From NCBI RefSeq assembly GCF_900543425.1, contig NZ_UQRQ01000008.1:62001-126000 (forward strand): a stretch of 64,000 bases of DNA, given 5' to 3'. Below, piece by piece: positions 52,351 to 61,015 of the stretch. The number at the start of each line of letters is the position of its first letter. Position 1 is the first letter of the stretch. The position numbers were made by a program, and so were the translations under genes. Source of the stretch: an uncultured Sanguibacteroides sp. (GTDB lineage: Bacteria; Bacteroidota; Bacteroidia; Bacteroidales; Marinifilaceae). The notes under the pieces were generated by a model. The model was not told where the DNA came from. It was given only the letters and a program-made list of their open reading frames with translations, and did not search any database.

Positions 52351-52638
52351 TCACAACCGCCGAATAATATTCAATCCTACTCCCGCAACCCGGGCCAACT
52401 GCCGATTACTAACGTTCGGATTTTGCTTTATTTCTTTCAATACCTGTTTTCGCTCTCGAACAGAAAGCTCCGTTAATCTTTTTCCATTTAATTCTTTTTC
52501 CAACAACTCTATCACTTCCTGATCCGACAGTCTACGATTCTGATCAACATCCAAGTATTTTCCATCATCTTCTTGTTGAACATAAGCTTGATACTCAAAT
52601 TCAAAAAGTGAGAAATACAGAATTAGAATACGATATAC
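52351..52638 (-). pseudogene. Remnant of a REP-associated (Y1) transposase-like gene
   Basis: A minus-strand frame open from a TAG at 52639-52641 to the stop at 52351, with no ATG start; a TTG at 52554 is the first possible start codon. The last 60 residues (LSDQEVIELLEKELNGKRLTELSVRERKQVLKEIKQ then SNRQLARVAGVGLNIIRRL) resemble the C-terminal helix-turn-helix tail of Bacteroidetes Y1/REP-associated transposases. The upstream part reads YRILILYFSLFEFEYQAYVQQEDDGKYL, without the HUH catalytic motif or Tyr. I read it as a 5'-truncated, dead gene. Similarity is by eye only. Confidence 0.45.
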
Positions 52639-52679
52639 CTATATTAGCAAGGTATTAATACAATATTAACTCCCATGAT

Positions 52680-52709
52680 TTTGAATTAATGCATTTTTTT
52701 ATATATTTG
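52680..52709 (+). promoter_or_regulatory. -33/-7 promoter of the DUF1573 lipoprotein unit
   Basis: TTTG (52680-52683) and TATATTTG (52702-52709) spaced by 18 nt, close to the Bacteroides consensus, 42 nt before the ATG at 52751. Confidence 0.65.
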
Positions 52710-52750
52710 CCAATATTACATTCTTATTGAAAATAAAACATCAATCCAAA

Positions 52751-53524
52751 ATGAAATTAATTTTATTTATATTGATTTTTTTGTATCTCATCTCTTGTTC
52801 TTCCAAACAACACGGAGAATGCACCGAAAGGATAGACAAATTGCTTTTCGATAAGATAAACATTAAATGGGGTGAAATACATTTGAAAAAAGAATACAAA
52901 CAAACCATAAAGGTATATAACCCTACTTCTCAAAAAGTTTCTTTCAAAATATATACAGATTTATCTGAATTTCAAGTGACAAAATTCAATAGCGATTCTT
53001 TAAATTATATAACAATCGGAACAATTCTTTCTCCACATTCAGGTGATACCTTACTTGTTACGTTTACACCCTGCGATACAAATTTATTAGGTAATTACGA
53101 GAAGGGATTACATATCATGATAAATAAAGAAATACTATTTGTCCCTCTTAAGATGCAAGCATATATTTTAGAAAATTTTGATTCGATATCCTTAGAAGAA
53201 AAACTACATCCACCTATAATAGAGATATATAAAGATACTTTCAATTTTAATAATACTAACAAAAATAAAAAAATTCCGGTCTCTTTTATAATCAAAAATG
53301 TTGGAGAAAGAAATCTAATTATTCGAAAAGTGGAGACAGATTGTAGCTGCATTAATTCAACTCTGCAACAACATATCATTTCTCCCGGTCAAACAACGAC
53401 ATTAAGTGCAACATTTGTAAGTATGGGACATACCGGATTACAATATCGAACAATCAGGTTATTCACTAACGATCCCGAACACCCCATGATCAAGCTTACT
53501 ATTAAAGGATATATAGAAAAATAA
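52751..53524 (+). CDS. DUF1573 domain-containing lipoprotein
   Basis: A 257-residue predicted lipoprotein (MKLILFILIFLYLISCSS, lipobox LISC). The mature part carries two immunoglobulin-like beta domains; the second (about 145-250) has the DUF1573 pattern FIIKNVGERNLIIRKVETDCSCINSTL, then ISPGQTTTLSATF and the strand-rich end LFTNDPEHPMIKLTIKGYIE. The frame extends to TTG 52727; the ATG at 52751 places the signal at the N-terminus. In Bacteroidetes such lipoproteins often head gene sets for surface or secreted peptides. First gene of the AT-rich lipoprotein cluster. Confidence 0.78.
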   Translation: MKLILFILIFLYLISCSSKQHGECTERIDKLLFDKINIKWGEIHLKKEYKQTIKVYNPTSQKVSFKIYTDLSEFQVTKFNSDSLNYITIGTILSPHSGDTLLVTFTPCDTNLLGNYEKGLHIMINKEILFVPLKMQAYILENFDSISLEEKLHPPIIEIYKDTFNFNNTNKNKKIPVSFIIKNVGERNLIIRKVETDCSCINSTLQQHIISPGQTTTLSATFVSMGHTGLQYRTIRLFTNDPEHPMIKLTIKGYIEK

Positions 53525-53561
53525 TACAAATTTCACATTTATAAATCTAAACAACAATATT

Positions 53562-54353
53562 ATGAAAACAAAAAAGTATTATCAAAGAATCGGATTGATG
53601 TTATTAAGCATCCTCACTTTTCTCCTCGGATGTGAAAAAATGAATTTTACTCCCGAACAAGAATTTTCTCTTCGGGAAGTATACCGTGATTCCGCATTTT
53701 TAGGTTTCGAAGGCAATTTGCGTGTTGACAGCATACTTTCAAATAATCTAGAAATTTATCTTCCGGCATTTGAACGAATGCAACGCCATTTAAAAATTAA
53801 AGATAATCGTTATACTTGGGATTTTGAAAATGGTGCAGAAATTAAAATCTCAGAAAATATATACGATTTCATTAGTTGGCTTTGGAAAGGCCAAAATAAA
53901 AGATTAGAAAGCGGAGACTATATCCTTAAAGCAACAGAATATGGGTTTTGTGTAATAGCTAAAATAGAACCAGAATATCCCAAATCAAAAACAGGTCAAT
54001 TTATTATTCCAGGATCTCATACACATAACGCAATAACTTTATATCAATTGTATAAATATGCAGCAACAGATCGTTATTTATCAGAATATATTGAAAATCT
54101 TTTAGATTATAACGTTTTTAGGCCTAGTCATTCTCATGTTGGAAAAACCAATAATATTCGGTGGACCTATTTCTGTGAAAACGCCTGTTTTTATTATGGC
54201 CCGAGAGGATTAAGATGTGAACATAATATAATCGGGTATAAAGATGATGATGTTTATCCTGGTGAATATTTTCAAAAAGTCAGAAACATATTTGGTGGAA
54301 CCATAGTATCTTTAATGAATTACGAAAAGGTAATCCGTTATGGATTTCATTAA
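53562..54353 (+). CDS. Unrecognised lipoprotein with FLGFEGNL module
   Basis: A 263-residue predicted lipoprotein (lipobox LLGC at 21-24). Residues about 39-135 hold a module found also twice in the next gene: EVYRDSAFLGFEGNL, IYLPAFERMQRHLKIKDNRYTWDFENGAEIKISENIYDFISWLWKGQNKRLESGDYIL. The C-terminal half (about 145-263) is unique to this copy and His/Tyr/Cys-bearing (SHTHNAITLYQLYKY; FYYGPRGLRCEHNIIGY). I recognise no domain. AT-rich codon use sets it and its neighbours apart from the flanking genes. It starts 37 nt after the DUF1573 gene, so the three likely form one transcript. Confidence 0.7.
   Translation: MKTKKYYQRIGLMLLSILTFLLGCEKMNFTPEQEFSLREVYRDSAFLGFEGNLRVDSILSNNLEIYLPAFERMQRHLKIKDNRYTWDFENGAEIKISENIYDFISWLWKGQNKRLESGDYILKATEYGFCVIAKIEPEYPKSKTGQFIIPGSHTHNAITLYQLYKYAATDRYLSEYIENLLDYNVFRPSHSHVGKTNNIRWTYFCENACFYYGPRGLRCEHNIIGYKDDDVYPGEYFQKVRNIFGGTIVSLMNYEKVIRYGFH
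53676..53966 (+). repeat. FLGFEGNL module, copy in first lipoprotein
   Basis: Codes for residues about 39-135 and matches the modules at 54432-54818 and 54879-55256 in the downstream gene. Confidence 0.75.
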
Positions 54354-54368
54354 TTAAAATCAAGTATA

Positions 54369-55259
54369 ATGAAAACAAGACATCTATTATCTATCAGTAT
54401 ATTCGTCATTATCCTGATGAGTTGTTCCTGTCCGAAACTAAAGCTTTGGAATGGCGAGGAAGTATGTTATAAGGATTCCGTATTCTTAGGTTTCGAAGGT
54501 AATTTAAATAACGATACTCTTTTGTCAAATCATCGGAATATATATATACCGGCCTTTGAACGATTGAGAGGACACCTGAAAGTGGAAAATAACCGGTTGA
54601 TCTGGAATGTCAAGAACGGGGCTGAAATCAAAATTTCCGAAAATATATACGATTTTATTACCCGACTATGGAAAAAACAAAATAAAAGATTGGAGACAGG
54701 AGATTTCGTAATTATGGAAAATAAAGACCGATATTATATAATAATGTACAAAAGAGATACAGTGAGAAGGATAAAAGGTCATCTCTCCAACATGAAATTA
54801 ACCGATCCAAATTATACAAAAGATCAAAGTAAAACAGAGATATCCGATTCAGATCAGATCACATTAAGTTCTTCTTATCCAAAGCTAAAGTTTTGGAGCG
54901 GAGAGGAAGTATGTTATAAAGATTCCACCTTTTTGGGTTGCAAAGGAGATTTACAAAACGACAGCATACGTCAAAAGGCTCTCGAACGCATGAAAAGGCA
55001 TCTTAAAGTAAAAAACAACCGATTAACCTGGAATTTAAAAAACGGAGCACAAATTAAGGTTTCTGAAAATATTTATAACTATATTATTCGAGCATGGAAA
55101 CAGGAAAACACAAGATTGGAAACGGGAATGTATGCAATCATGGAAGATGATAAACGTAATTATTTTATTTTATATAAAACAGATACGATTAAAATCATTC
55201 GAGAGATCGATGGCTTTGGTCACCTCAAAGCAAGCGATCCGAATTACGATAAAAAATAG
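54369..55259 (+). CDS. Unrecognised lipoprotein with two tandem FLGFEGNL modules
   Basis: A 296-residue predicted lipoprotein (signal MKTRHLLSISIFVIILMSC, Cys19). It consists of two tandem repeats, residues 22-150 and 171-296, joined by a short Ser/Asp linker. Each repeat opens PKLK(L/F)W(N/S)GEEVCYKDS(V/T)FLG, runs through HLKV.NNRL.WN.KNGA.IK.SENIY, N.RLETG..(V/A)IME, and Y...YK.DT(V/I), and ends L..(T/S)DPNY.K. The first repeat keeps the six residues (NIYIPAF) that the second lacks after NDSIRQ. The module also occurs once in the previous gene. No known family comes to mind; no catalytic motif is seen. Starts 15 nt after the previous stop. Confidence 0.7.
   Translation: MKTRHLLSISIFVIILMSCSCPKLKLWNGEEVCYKDSVFLGFEGNLNNDTLLSNHRNIYIPAFERLRGHLKVENNRLIWNVKNGAEIKISENIYDFITRLWKKQNKRLETGDFVIMENKDRYYIIMYKRDTVRRIKGHLSNMKLTDPNYTKDQSKTEISDSDQITLSSSYPKLKFWSGEEVCYKDSTFLGCKGDLQNDSIRQKALERMKRHLKVKNNRLTWNLKNGAQIKVSENIYNYIIRAWKQENTRLETGMYAIMEDDKRNYFILYKTDTIKIIREIDGFGHLKASDPNYDKK
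54432..54818 (+). repeat. Internal duplication, unit 1
   Basis: Codes for residues 22-150, the first of two tandem protein repeats; partner is 54879-55256. Confidence 0.8.
54879..55256 (+). repeat. Internal duplication, unit 2
   Basis: Codes for residues 171-296; aligns with unit 1 along its whole length with one deletion after NDSIRQ. Confidence 0.8.
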
Positions 55260-55414
55260 TTTTTTTTACTCTACTTTTCCTATTGACGAAATATCCCGAT
55301 AAAAGGCATTACGGACATATTTCCGTCCAACCGGATACGTTCACATCTTTCTTGTTAACGCCTTGAAGAACCTACTACGGAGCTATTTAATAAGTAAAAA
55401 GATATTAAATCGGA

Positions 55415-56797
55415 TTACTCCGAACCTTTGCTCATATCCACTAAAAAATCCCGGACGGCTTCCTGCAGCTCTTTCGGAGTACAGGTATAATGATTAATCA
55501 GTATGGTAAAAGCCAATTCCTGCCCGTCCCTTGTCGTCAAAAATCCGGAAAGGGTACGTACTCCGGTAAAGGAACCGGTTTTTGCCCGCAGGTTGTTTCG
55601 TAAGACAGGGTGATCGGCATAAATCGTCAATCCGCCGTCAACTCCCCCTTCAGGCAAAGAAGCCCAGAAAGGCCTTCCCAAATGCCGGCGACACCACAAC
55701 AAAAGATCGGTAAATACTTCCGCGGGAGCGGCATTCTGCATGGAGAGCCCGGAAGCGTCCTTTAAAATAATTCCGGACGTATCAATCGCCATACCCGCCA
55801 AACGTCTCTTCACTTCCTGTTCGAAACGATCAGGACTAACCAACTTTCCCAAAGCTTCCGCAAATAGATTTATGCTTCTCTTATTCGTATAAAAAACAAT
55901 CTCCTCTACGGTCGGAGAAATAAACGTATGCAGAGAGTGTAAGGAGTCTCCGGACACAGACGTATCACCTATCGTTATTCCCTGCCTTCTCAGTCGCCTC
56001 TTTAATTCATTGCAAGCAATTTCTGCAGGATGATGTATGGCTCCTTTCACTTCATAAGAAAAAGATTTCGTGGTGATATTTCCTTTTAGCAATAACTTCT
56101 CCGCGTAAGGGCCACCGTAAATCCAAACATCCTCTTTTTTCAGATCGGAAACCGTTACCCGATTTATAAATTCCACCTCTATCGAAGGAATAACGGAAAC
56201 AATTTTTGCCATTCCCGTGGTTCTTTCCGGTTTTAACGTAACAGTATATAGATTGTCCCGGTAATTAAAAGGATGATAAAGCGCCCCGTAATAATTGGCT
56301 ATATCCTCCCACAACCAAGATCCCGGAATCCCCTCTTCCTTATCCGCTCCACGAATCACAACAGTTCCCTCCACCTGATGAATCCCCAATACCTTTATGA
56401 CGTGAATAACCGTATCTACAAAACGCCGGGAAGGGAAGTAACGGGAATCCAAACAAGGATCTCCCCCTGCCTCAATCACAATATCTCCTTTCAGAATTCC
56501 ATCCACTATCTCTCCCGTATAGGCAACGGAAGTCGAAAAAGTATAAGCCGGACCGACTTTTTGCAAACTCAAAGCCGTACTAAACAACTTTGTCACGGAT
56601 GCAGGTATTAAGGCTGTTTCCGAACGATATTCACTTATGATTTTTTGATCCTTCACCCGCTTCACGGATATTCCGACAGCAGCATGTTTTAAGCCGGGTA
56701 TGGAAAGTAGTTTTTGCAATGCACTATCGACCTGAGCCGAAAGCGGAAAAACGATCAGCCCGCAGAATAACAAGGTATATAAAATCCGTTTCAACAT
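55415..56797 (-). CDS. dacB: D-alanyl-D-alanine carboxypeptidase/endopeptidase (PBP4 type, S13)
   Basis: A 460-residue periplasmic peptidoglycan hydrolase with signal peptide (MLKRILYTLLFCGLIVFPLSAQ). The three penicilloyl-serine motifs are present: ASVTK (SxxK, catalytic Ser), YTNKRSINLF (SxN), and AKTGSF (KTG). A large insert domain between SxxK and SxN is the S13-family feature. It trims pentapeptides and cleaves cross-links during cell-wall turnover. Last gene of an engB-xseA-xseB-dacB cluster, 9 nt after xseB. Confidence 0.95.
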   Translation of the reverse strand: MLKRILYTLLFCGLIVFPLSAQVDSALQKLLSIPGLKHAAVGISVKRVKDQKIISEYRSETALIPASVTKLFSTALSLQKVGPAYTFSTSVAYTGEIVDGILKGDIVIEAGGDPCLDSRYFPSRRFVDTVIHVIKVLGIHQVEGTVVIRGADKEEGIPGSWLWEDIANYYGALYHPFNYRDNLYTVTLKPERTTGMAKIVSVIPSIEVEFINRVTVSDLKKEDVWIYGGPYAEKLLLKGNITTKSFSYEVKGAIHHPAEIACNELKRRLRRQGITIGDTSVSGDSLHSLHTFISPTVEEIVFYTNKRSINLFAEALGKLVSPDRFEQEVKRRLAGMAIDTSGIILKDASGLSMQNAAPAEVFTDLLLWCRRHLGRPFWASLPEGGVDGGLTIYADHPVLRNNLRAKTGSFTGVRTLSGFLTTRDGQELAFTILINHYTCTPKELQEAVRDFLVDMSKGSE

Positions 56798-56806
56798 CCT
56801 ATAAAT

Positions 56807-57004
56807 CTAAACTTCCATCGATTTCAGGATATTCTCTACCTCTTCCTCCGTCTCGTGTAATTTGGCTTTACAAAAAGCAATCAATTGAGAAACCCGTTTT
56901 ACCTTTTCTCCCAATTCATCTATATCTAATTTATTATCTTCCAGCTTACTGACGATACTTTCAATTTCAGCCATAGCCATTTTATAGTTCAGTTTCTCTT
57001 CCAT
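56807..57004 (-). CDS. xseB: Exodeoxyribonuclease VII small subunit
   Basis: A 65-residue helical subunit that coats XseA to form ExoVII, which degrades single-stranded DNA to oligonucleotides. Sequence NYKMAMAEIESIVSKLEDNKLDIDELGEKVKRVSQLIAFCKAKLHETEEEVENILKSME is the standard XseB pattern. Its start lies inside the end of xseA (23-nt overlap), so translation is coupled. Confidence 0.95.
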   Translation of the reverse strand: MEEKLNYKMAMAEIESIVSKLEDNKLDIDELGEKVKRVSQLIAFCKAKLHETEEEVENILKSMEV

Positions 57005-58379
57005 ACTCTTCTTTTTTATCTTTTATTTCACTTGTTATTTTACCATGCAACAATTCCGTCTCGATTACGTCTCCAACCTGCAAATCGGTAATATCCCTTA
57101 CCGATTTTCCATTTATCCGGGTAATCGAAAATCCACGTTCCAATACATTCTTCGGATTCATAAACCTCATTTTGGCTTCTGCCATCTCCAACCGGTGAGC
57201 TTGGTAAGAAAAGCAATTACCCACCCGTTGTCCCAACTGCTTACCGTAATTCTCAAGCAACATGGTTTGACGATCCAAACTCAACCGCACCTTTCCCTCC
57301 ACACGTGTCTTCCACTGTTCGAATCCGCTCAACTGACTCCTAACAAACAATTTAGAGCGGTGTTCCACTTTCTGTAATTGAAATACCAGACTATTCTTCC
57401 GGTTATCCAAGAGAGCACGAGTAGATTGCCTGAAATTGGCGACCAACACGTACTGTTTATTTTTCTCCTCTGCCAAACGTCGGTTTACATTCGCCATCCA
57501 TCGTTCCCGTAAATCCTCTATTCCGGCTTCCCCTACCTGAAATCGTTCAATCAAAAAGGCGGCAGCAGCCGTCGGAGTCTTCACGCTTTTAAAAGCAACC
57601 CTATCCACTATCGTTTCATCCCGTTCATGACCGATTCCGGCAATAACAGGCAGAGGAAACTGAGCTACATTAGCCGCTAATTCGTAAGAATCAAAACTCC
57701 CCAGATCGGTTTGAGAACCTCCGCCTCGAATAATCACGACCACATCAAATAAAGACTCGTATTCATATATTCGCTCCAAAGCCGCAATCACAGACTCCGT
57801 CGTACTATCACCCTGCATGACAGCCGGAAATAATTTTGTGTGAAAAACATAACCAAACGGATTCCGGTGTAACTGATCTACAAAATCACCGTATCCTGCA
57901 GCAGTCGGAGAAGATATGACGGCAACAACCTTAGGTAAGGGCGAAAGTTCCAATTCCCGATTCATATTGATAACCCCCTCTTGTTCCAAGCGATCCAATA
58001 TCTCTTTTCGCTTCCGCTCCAGATCTCCTATGGTAAAGGTAGGATCGATATCCCGGATATTCAAAGAATACCCGTAAACCTCATGAAACACGACCTCCAC
58101 ACGAATCAATACCTTCATCCCCCGCTGCAAAGATTTTCCCGTAGTCGTTTCGAAATAAGGTTTCAACAGGCGATACGTGAACGCCCATATCGTCGCCCTG
58201 GCCGTAGCAATAATCGAATCATCCTCCTCCCGTTTCTCCACCAATTCCAGGTAACAATGGCCCGAACGATTCTCTTTGACATCGGCGATCTCTGCCACAA
58301 TCAGCACCCCCTCGGTGAAACTCTCCTTCAACGTCTGTTTCACCAAATTATTCAGCTGATATAGCCCTATAGGTTCCAT
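56982..58379 (-). CDS. xseA: Exodeoxyribonuclease VII large subunit
   Basis: A 465-residue nuclease subunit. N-terminal OB domain (about 1-100; QTLKESFTEGVLIVAEIADVKENRSGHCYLELVEK), then the catalytic domain with VVAVISSPTAAGYGDF, VVIIRGGGSQTDLGSFDSYELAANVAQFPLPVIAGIGHERDETIVD and VAFKSVKTPTAAA, then a long coiled coil (about 290-410), and the C-terminal VLERGFSITRINGKSVRD. Complete length for a Bacteroidetes XseA. It follows engB by 7 nt. Confidence 0.97.
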   Translation of the reverse strand: MEPIGLYQLNNLVKQTLKESFTEGVLIVAEIADVKENRSGHCYLELVEKREEDDSIIATARATIWAFTYRLLKPYFETTTGKSLQRGMKVLIRVEVVFHEVYGYSLNIRDIDPTFTIGDLERKRKEILDRLEQEGVINMNRELELSPLPKVVAVISSPTAAGYGDFVDQLHRNPFGYVFHTKLFPAVMQGDSTTESVIAALERIYEYESLFDVVVIIRGGGSQTDLGSFDSYELAANVAQFPLPVIAGIGHERDETIVDRVAFKSVKTPTAAAAFLIERFQVGEAGIEDLRERWMANVNRRLAEEKNKQYVLVANFRQSTRALLDNRKNSLVFQLQKVEHRSKLFVRSQLSGFEQWKTRVEGKVRLSLDRQTMLLENYGKQLGQRVGNCFSYQAHRLEMAEAKMRFMNPKNVLERGFSITRINGKSVRDITDLQVGDVIETELLHGKITSEIKDKKEEYGRETEL

Positions 58380-58386
58380 AATTTCT

Positions 58387-58992
58387 CTACTCCAACTCTA
58401 CAGTTTTATTCAATTCCCCGATGTAATCCAAAATCTCTTTCCGACCGAGCCCTTTTTCCGACGAGGTCAAAAAAGCCTTAGGAAGACTCTCCCATTGTTC
58501 GGACATGACTTTTCCGTACTCCTCTATACAAGTTTTTTGACGGGTTACGTTTAACTTATCGGCTTTTGTAAATACCATGACAAAAGGGACCCCGTTTTCT
58601 CCCAACCAAGCCATAAACTCCAAATCAATCTTTTGAGGTTCATGACGACTGTCGATCAGGACAAACAGACAAACCATATTTTCCCGTTTCAGTATATAGT
58701 TTTTAATCATAGGCTCAAACTTATTCCGCACCGATTTTGAAGCCTTCGCGTAACCGTACCCCGGCAAATCGACCAGATACCACTCATTATTAATTAAGAA
58801 ATGATTGATCAACTGTGTTTTTCCCGGAGTACCGGAAGTCTTGGCCAACTTACTATGATTCGTAAGCATATTGATTAAAGAAGATTTCCCCACGTTAGAT
58901 CTACCGATAAAAGCATATTCATGCCTATCCGGAACGGGGCATTTATCTACCTCCGTGTTACTCATTACAAATTTTGCGTTATATACTTCCAT
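58387..58992 (-). CDS. engB: Ribosome-biogenesis GTP-binding protein YihA/YsxC (EngB)
   Basis: A 201-residue essential GTPase acting in 50S subunit maturation. G1 GRSNVGKSSLINML, G2 Thr in SGTPGKTQLINHF, G3 VDLPGYGYAKASK, G4 TKADKLN and G5 TSSEKGLG are all present in order. Own -7 box at 59012-59019, only 20 nt upstream of the ATG. First gene of the engB-xseA-xseB-dacB cluster. Confidence 0.96.
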   Translation of the reverse strand: MEVYNAKFVMSNTEVDKCPVPDRHEYAFIGRSNVGKSSLINMLTNHSKLAKTSGTPGKTQLINHFLINNEWYLVDLPGYGYAKASKSVRNKFEPMIKNYILKRENMVCLFVLIDSRHEPQKIDLEFMAWLGENGVPFVMVFTKADKLNVTRQKTCIEEYGKVMSEQWESLPKAFLTSSEKGLGRKEILDYIGELNKTVELE

Positions 58993-59011
58993 AATCTTCT
59001 ATTTTAAATTT

Positions 59012-59019
59012 CAAAAATA
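59012..59019 (-). promoter_or_regulatory. -7 box of engB
   Basis: On the minus strand TATTTTTG, a TAnnTTTG match, 20 nt before the engB ATG and directly downstream of the helicase terminator. Confidence 0.6.
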
Positions 59020-59020
59020 C

Positions 59021-59066
59021 AAAAAAAAGAGCTGTCCATAAAATAAATTTCCAGCTCTCTCTTTTT
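59021..59066 (-). terminator. Rho-independent terminator of the DEAD-box helicase gene
   Basis: Stem AGAGCTG / CAGCTCT with a 17-nt AT-rich loop, followed on the minus strand by eight T. Confidence 0.85.
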
Positions 59067-59096
59067 CCATATGAAATAAAGACTCTTCGTTCCCTA

Positions 59097-60926
59097 TTAG
59101 TTTCCAGCAGAAGAACGTCTGAAATTCCTCGGTTTCTTCGGATTACTTCCCGGTTTTCCTCTCCGCTTTCCCTCTACCTCTTTTTCTCTCTTTCCGCTAT
59201 CCCGACGTTCAAAACGATCTCTCCCGGATTTTCCGCCACGACCGCTCCGGCTTCCTCCTCTATCTCTATCGCCGCCTCGACCACGACCTCCCTGATTGCG
59301 ATTGGAAATCGCCCTAATGGTTAAAGGAATTCCATTGAACACCGCCCTGCTGAAATCCGATGCGAAATCCGTCGCACTCTCCTCGTCTATTTCAAACTTC
59401 GTATCCGTATCGTAAATCCGTATTCCCCCTACTTCTACTCCCCGACGACGCGAATGCTTGTTAATCAAAGCCATCAAATCTTTGGGCGTTAATCCGTCTT
59501 CCCGGCCGATATTCAACGAAAAAGCACTAAAAACAGTATCACCGCCACGTCCCCGACGCTCGCCTCTGCCTTCCCGACCGCCACGCTCACTACGTTCTTT
59601 TTCCGACAAATTAAGGTCATCCGTATTCTTATACTTTTTCAACAATTTACCGAATTCAAAAGAGACCAAATGTTGAATCAACTCCTCTTTCGTATAATCG
59701 GCAAACTTATCAAACACGGTCTGCTCGAAATTTTCCAGGTTATCCTGTTGCTCTGCCGCAAGAATCTGATCTGCATAAAAAGCCAATTGAGCCTTACAAA
59801 TCTGTTCTCCCCCGGGAACCTGTTGGTATACAAACGTTTTCTTCAACATGTTTTCGATACGACGCAACTTACCCTTCTCTTTGGAGTGAATAATAGCAAT
59901 AGATATACCCTCTTTTCCCGCACGTCCCGTCCTACCGCTCCGGTGGGTGTAACTTTCAACATCATCAGGTAAATTGTAATTAATAACATGGGTCAGACAA
60001 TCCACATCCAATCCCCTGGCTGCCACATCCGTAGCGACCAATACTTTCAGTCTCTTGGAACGAAAAGCGGCCATCACATTATCACGTTGAGCCTGACTCA
60101 GATCCCCGTGAAGCGCATCGCAATCGATCCCGTCCCGCTGCAAGTGCTTGGCGATCTCACTTGCATCATTTTTAGTCCGCGTAAAAATAATGGCATACAT
60201 ATCCGGGGCACAATCGATCACCCGACGTAATGTCTCATAACAATCCTTCGCCCGTACCATATAATAGTGATGAGAGACGGTATCAGCTCCCTGATTCTTC
60301 TTACCCACGGATATCTCCTTCGGATTGATCAGGTAATTTCTGGCAATCCGCTCCACCTCTTTCGGCATTGTCGCTGAAAACAGGTAGGTATTCTTTTCTT
60401 TAGGAGTCTCCTCTAAAATAAAATTCAGGTCTTCCTGAAATCCCATATTCAACATCTCGTCCGCTTCGTCCAAAACCACGGCAACCACGGATTCGATATC
60501 CACAACCTTACGTTTTAACAGGTCTACCAACCGTCCCGGTGTAGCCACAATAACATGAACTCCCCGTTCAATCTCCTTAATCTGTCTGCGGATATCCGTA
60601 CCTCCATAAACACACGCGATTCGAATATCCTTACGATACTTGGAGTAGTTTTTTAAATCATTTCCGATCTGCACGCATAATTCTCGTGTAGGACTCAAAA
60701 CCAGAACCTGAGTATTTTTCCATTCCGGTTCGATCTTTTGCAATAAAGGTAATCCGAACGCTGCCGTTTTCCCCGTTCCAGTCTGGGCTAAAACTACTAA
60801 ATCATTTTCTTCGCCCAAAATTACAGGGATCGTCTTCTCTTGTACAGGACTCGGTGTCTCAAAACCTAAATCTGCAACTCCCTTAAGAATTTCCCCGTCT
60901 AAACCTAATTCTCTAAATTTTTCCAT
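59097..60926 (-). CDS. DEAD-box RNA helicase (DeaD/CsdA-like) with RGG tail
   Basis: A 609-residue ATP-dependent RNA helicase. Q motif at 22-34, Walker A AQTGTGKT at 47-54, PTRELCVQ near 79-86, DEAD at 153-156, SAT at 184-186, and HRSGRTGRAG in the second RecA domain (about 220-370). After a helical region there is a DbpA/CsdA-type RNA-binding domain (about 455-535; VFSAFSLNIGREDGLTPKDLMALINK), then an Arg/Gly-rich basic tail (about 540-609) that binds RNA non-specifically. Probably acts in ribosome assembly and cold tolerance. Single-gene unit. Confidence 0.93.
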   Translation of the reverse strand: MEKFRELGLDGEILKGVADLGFETPSPVQEKTIPVILGEENDLVVLAQTGTGKTAAFGLPLLQKIEPEWKNTQVLVLSPTRELCVQIGNDLKNYSKYRKDIRIACVYGGTDIRRQIKEIERGVHVIVATPGRLVDLLKRKVVDIESVVAVVLDEADEMLNMGFQEDLNFILEETPKEKNTYLFSATMPKEVERIARNYLINPKEISVGKKNQGADTVSHHYYMVRAKDCYETLRRVIDCAPDMYAIIFTRTKNDASEIAKHLQRDGIDCDALHGDLSQAQRDNVMAAFRSKRLKVLVATDVAARGLDVDCLTHVINYNLPDDVESYTHRSGRTGRAGKEGISIAIIHSKEKGKLRRIENMLKKTFVYQQVPGGEQICKAQLAFYADQILAAEQQDNLENFEQTVFDKFADYTKEELIQHLVSFEFGKLLKKYKNTDDLNLSEKERSERGGREGRGERRGRGGDTVFSAFSLNIGREDGLTPKDLMALINKHSRRRGVEVGGIRIYDTDTKFEIDEESATDFASDFSRAVFNGIPLTIRAISNRNQGGRGRGGDRDRGGSRSGRGGKSGRDRFERRDSGKREKEVEGKRRGKPGSNPKKPRNFRRSSAGN

Positions 60927-60957
60927 TAACGTAATTAAATTAATTCATGATGCCTCT

Positions 60958-60994
60958 TGTCATTTTTGTCCATAATCTCCAATCATAAATGACA
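60958..60994. repeat. 8-bp inverted repeat between ftsZ2 and the helicase
   Basis: TGTCATTT (60958-60965) and AAATGACA (60987-60994) with 21 nt between, in the 89-nt gap. It could be a weak transcript end for the division operon or an operator of the helicase gene. Confidence 0.35.
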
Positions 60995-61015
60995 GATTAC
61001 GGTTATTCTTCCGCA

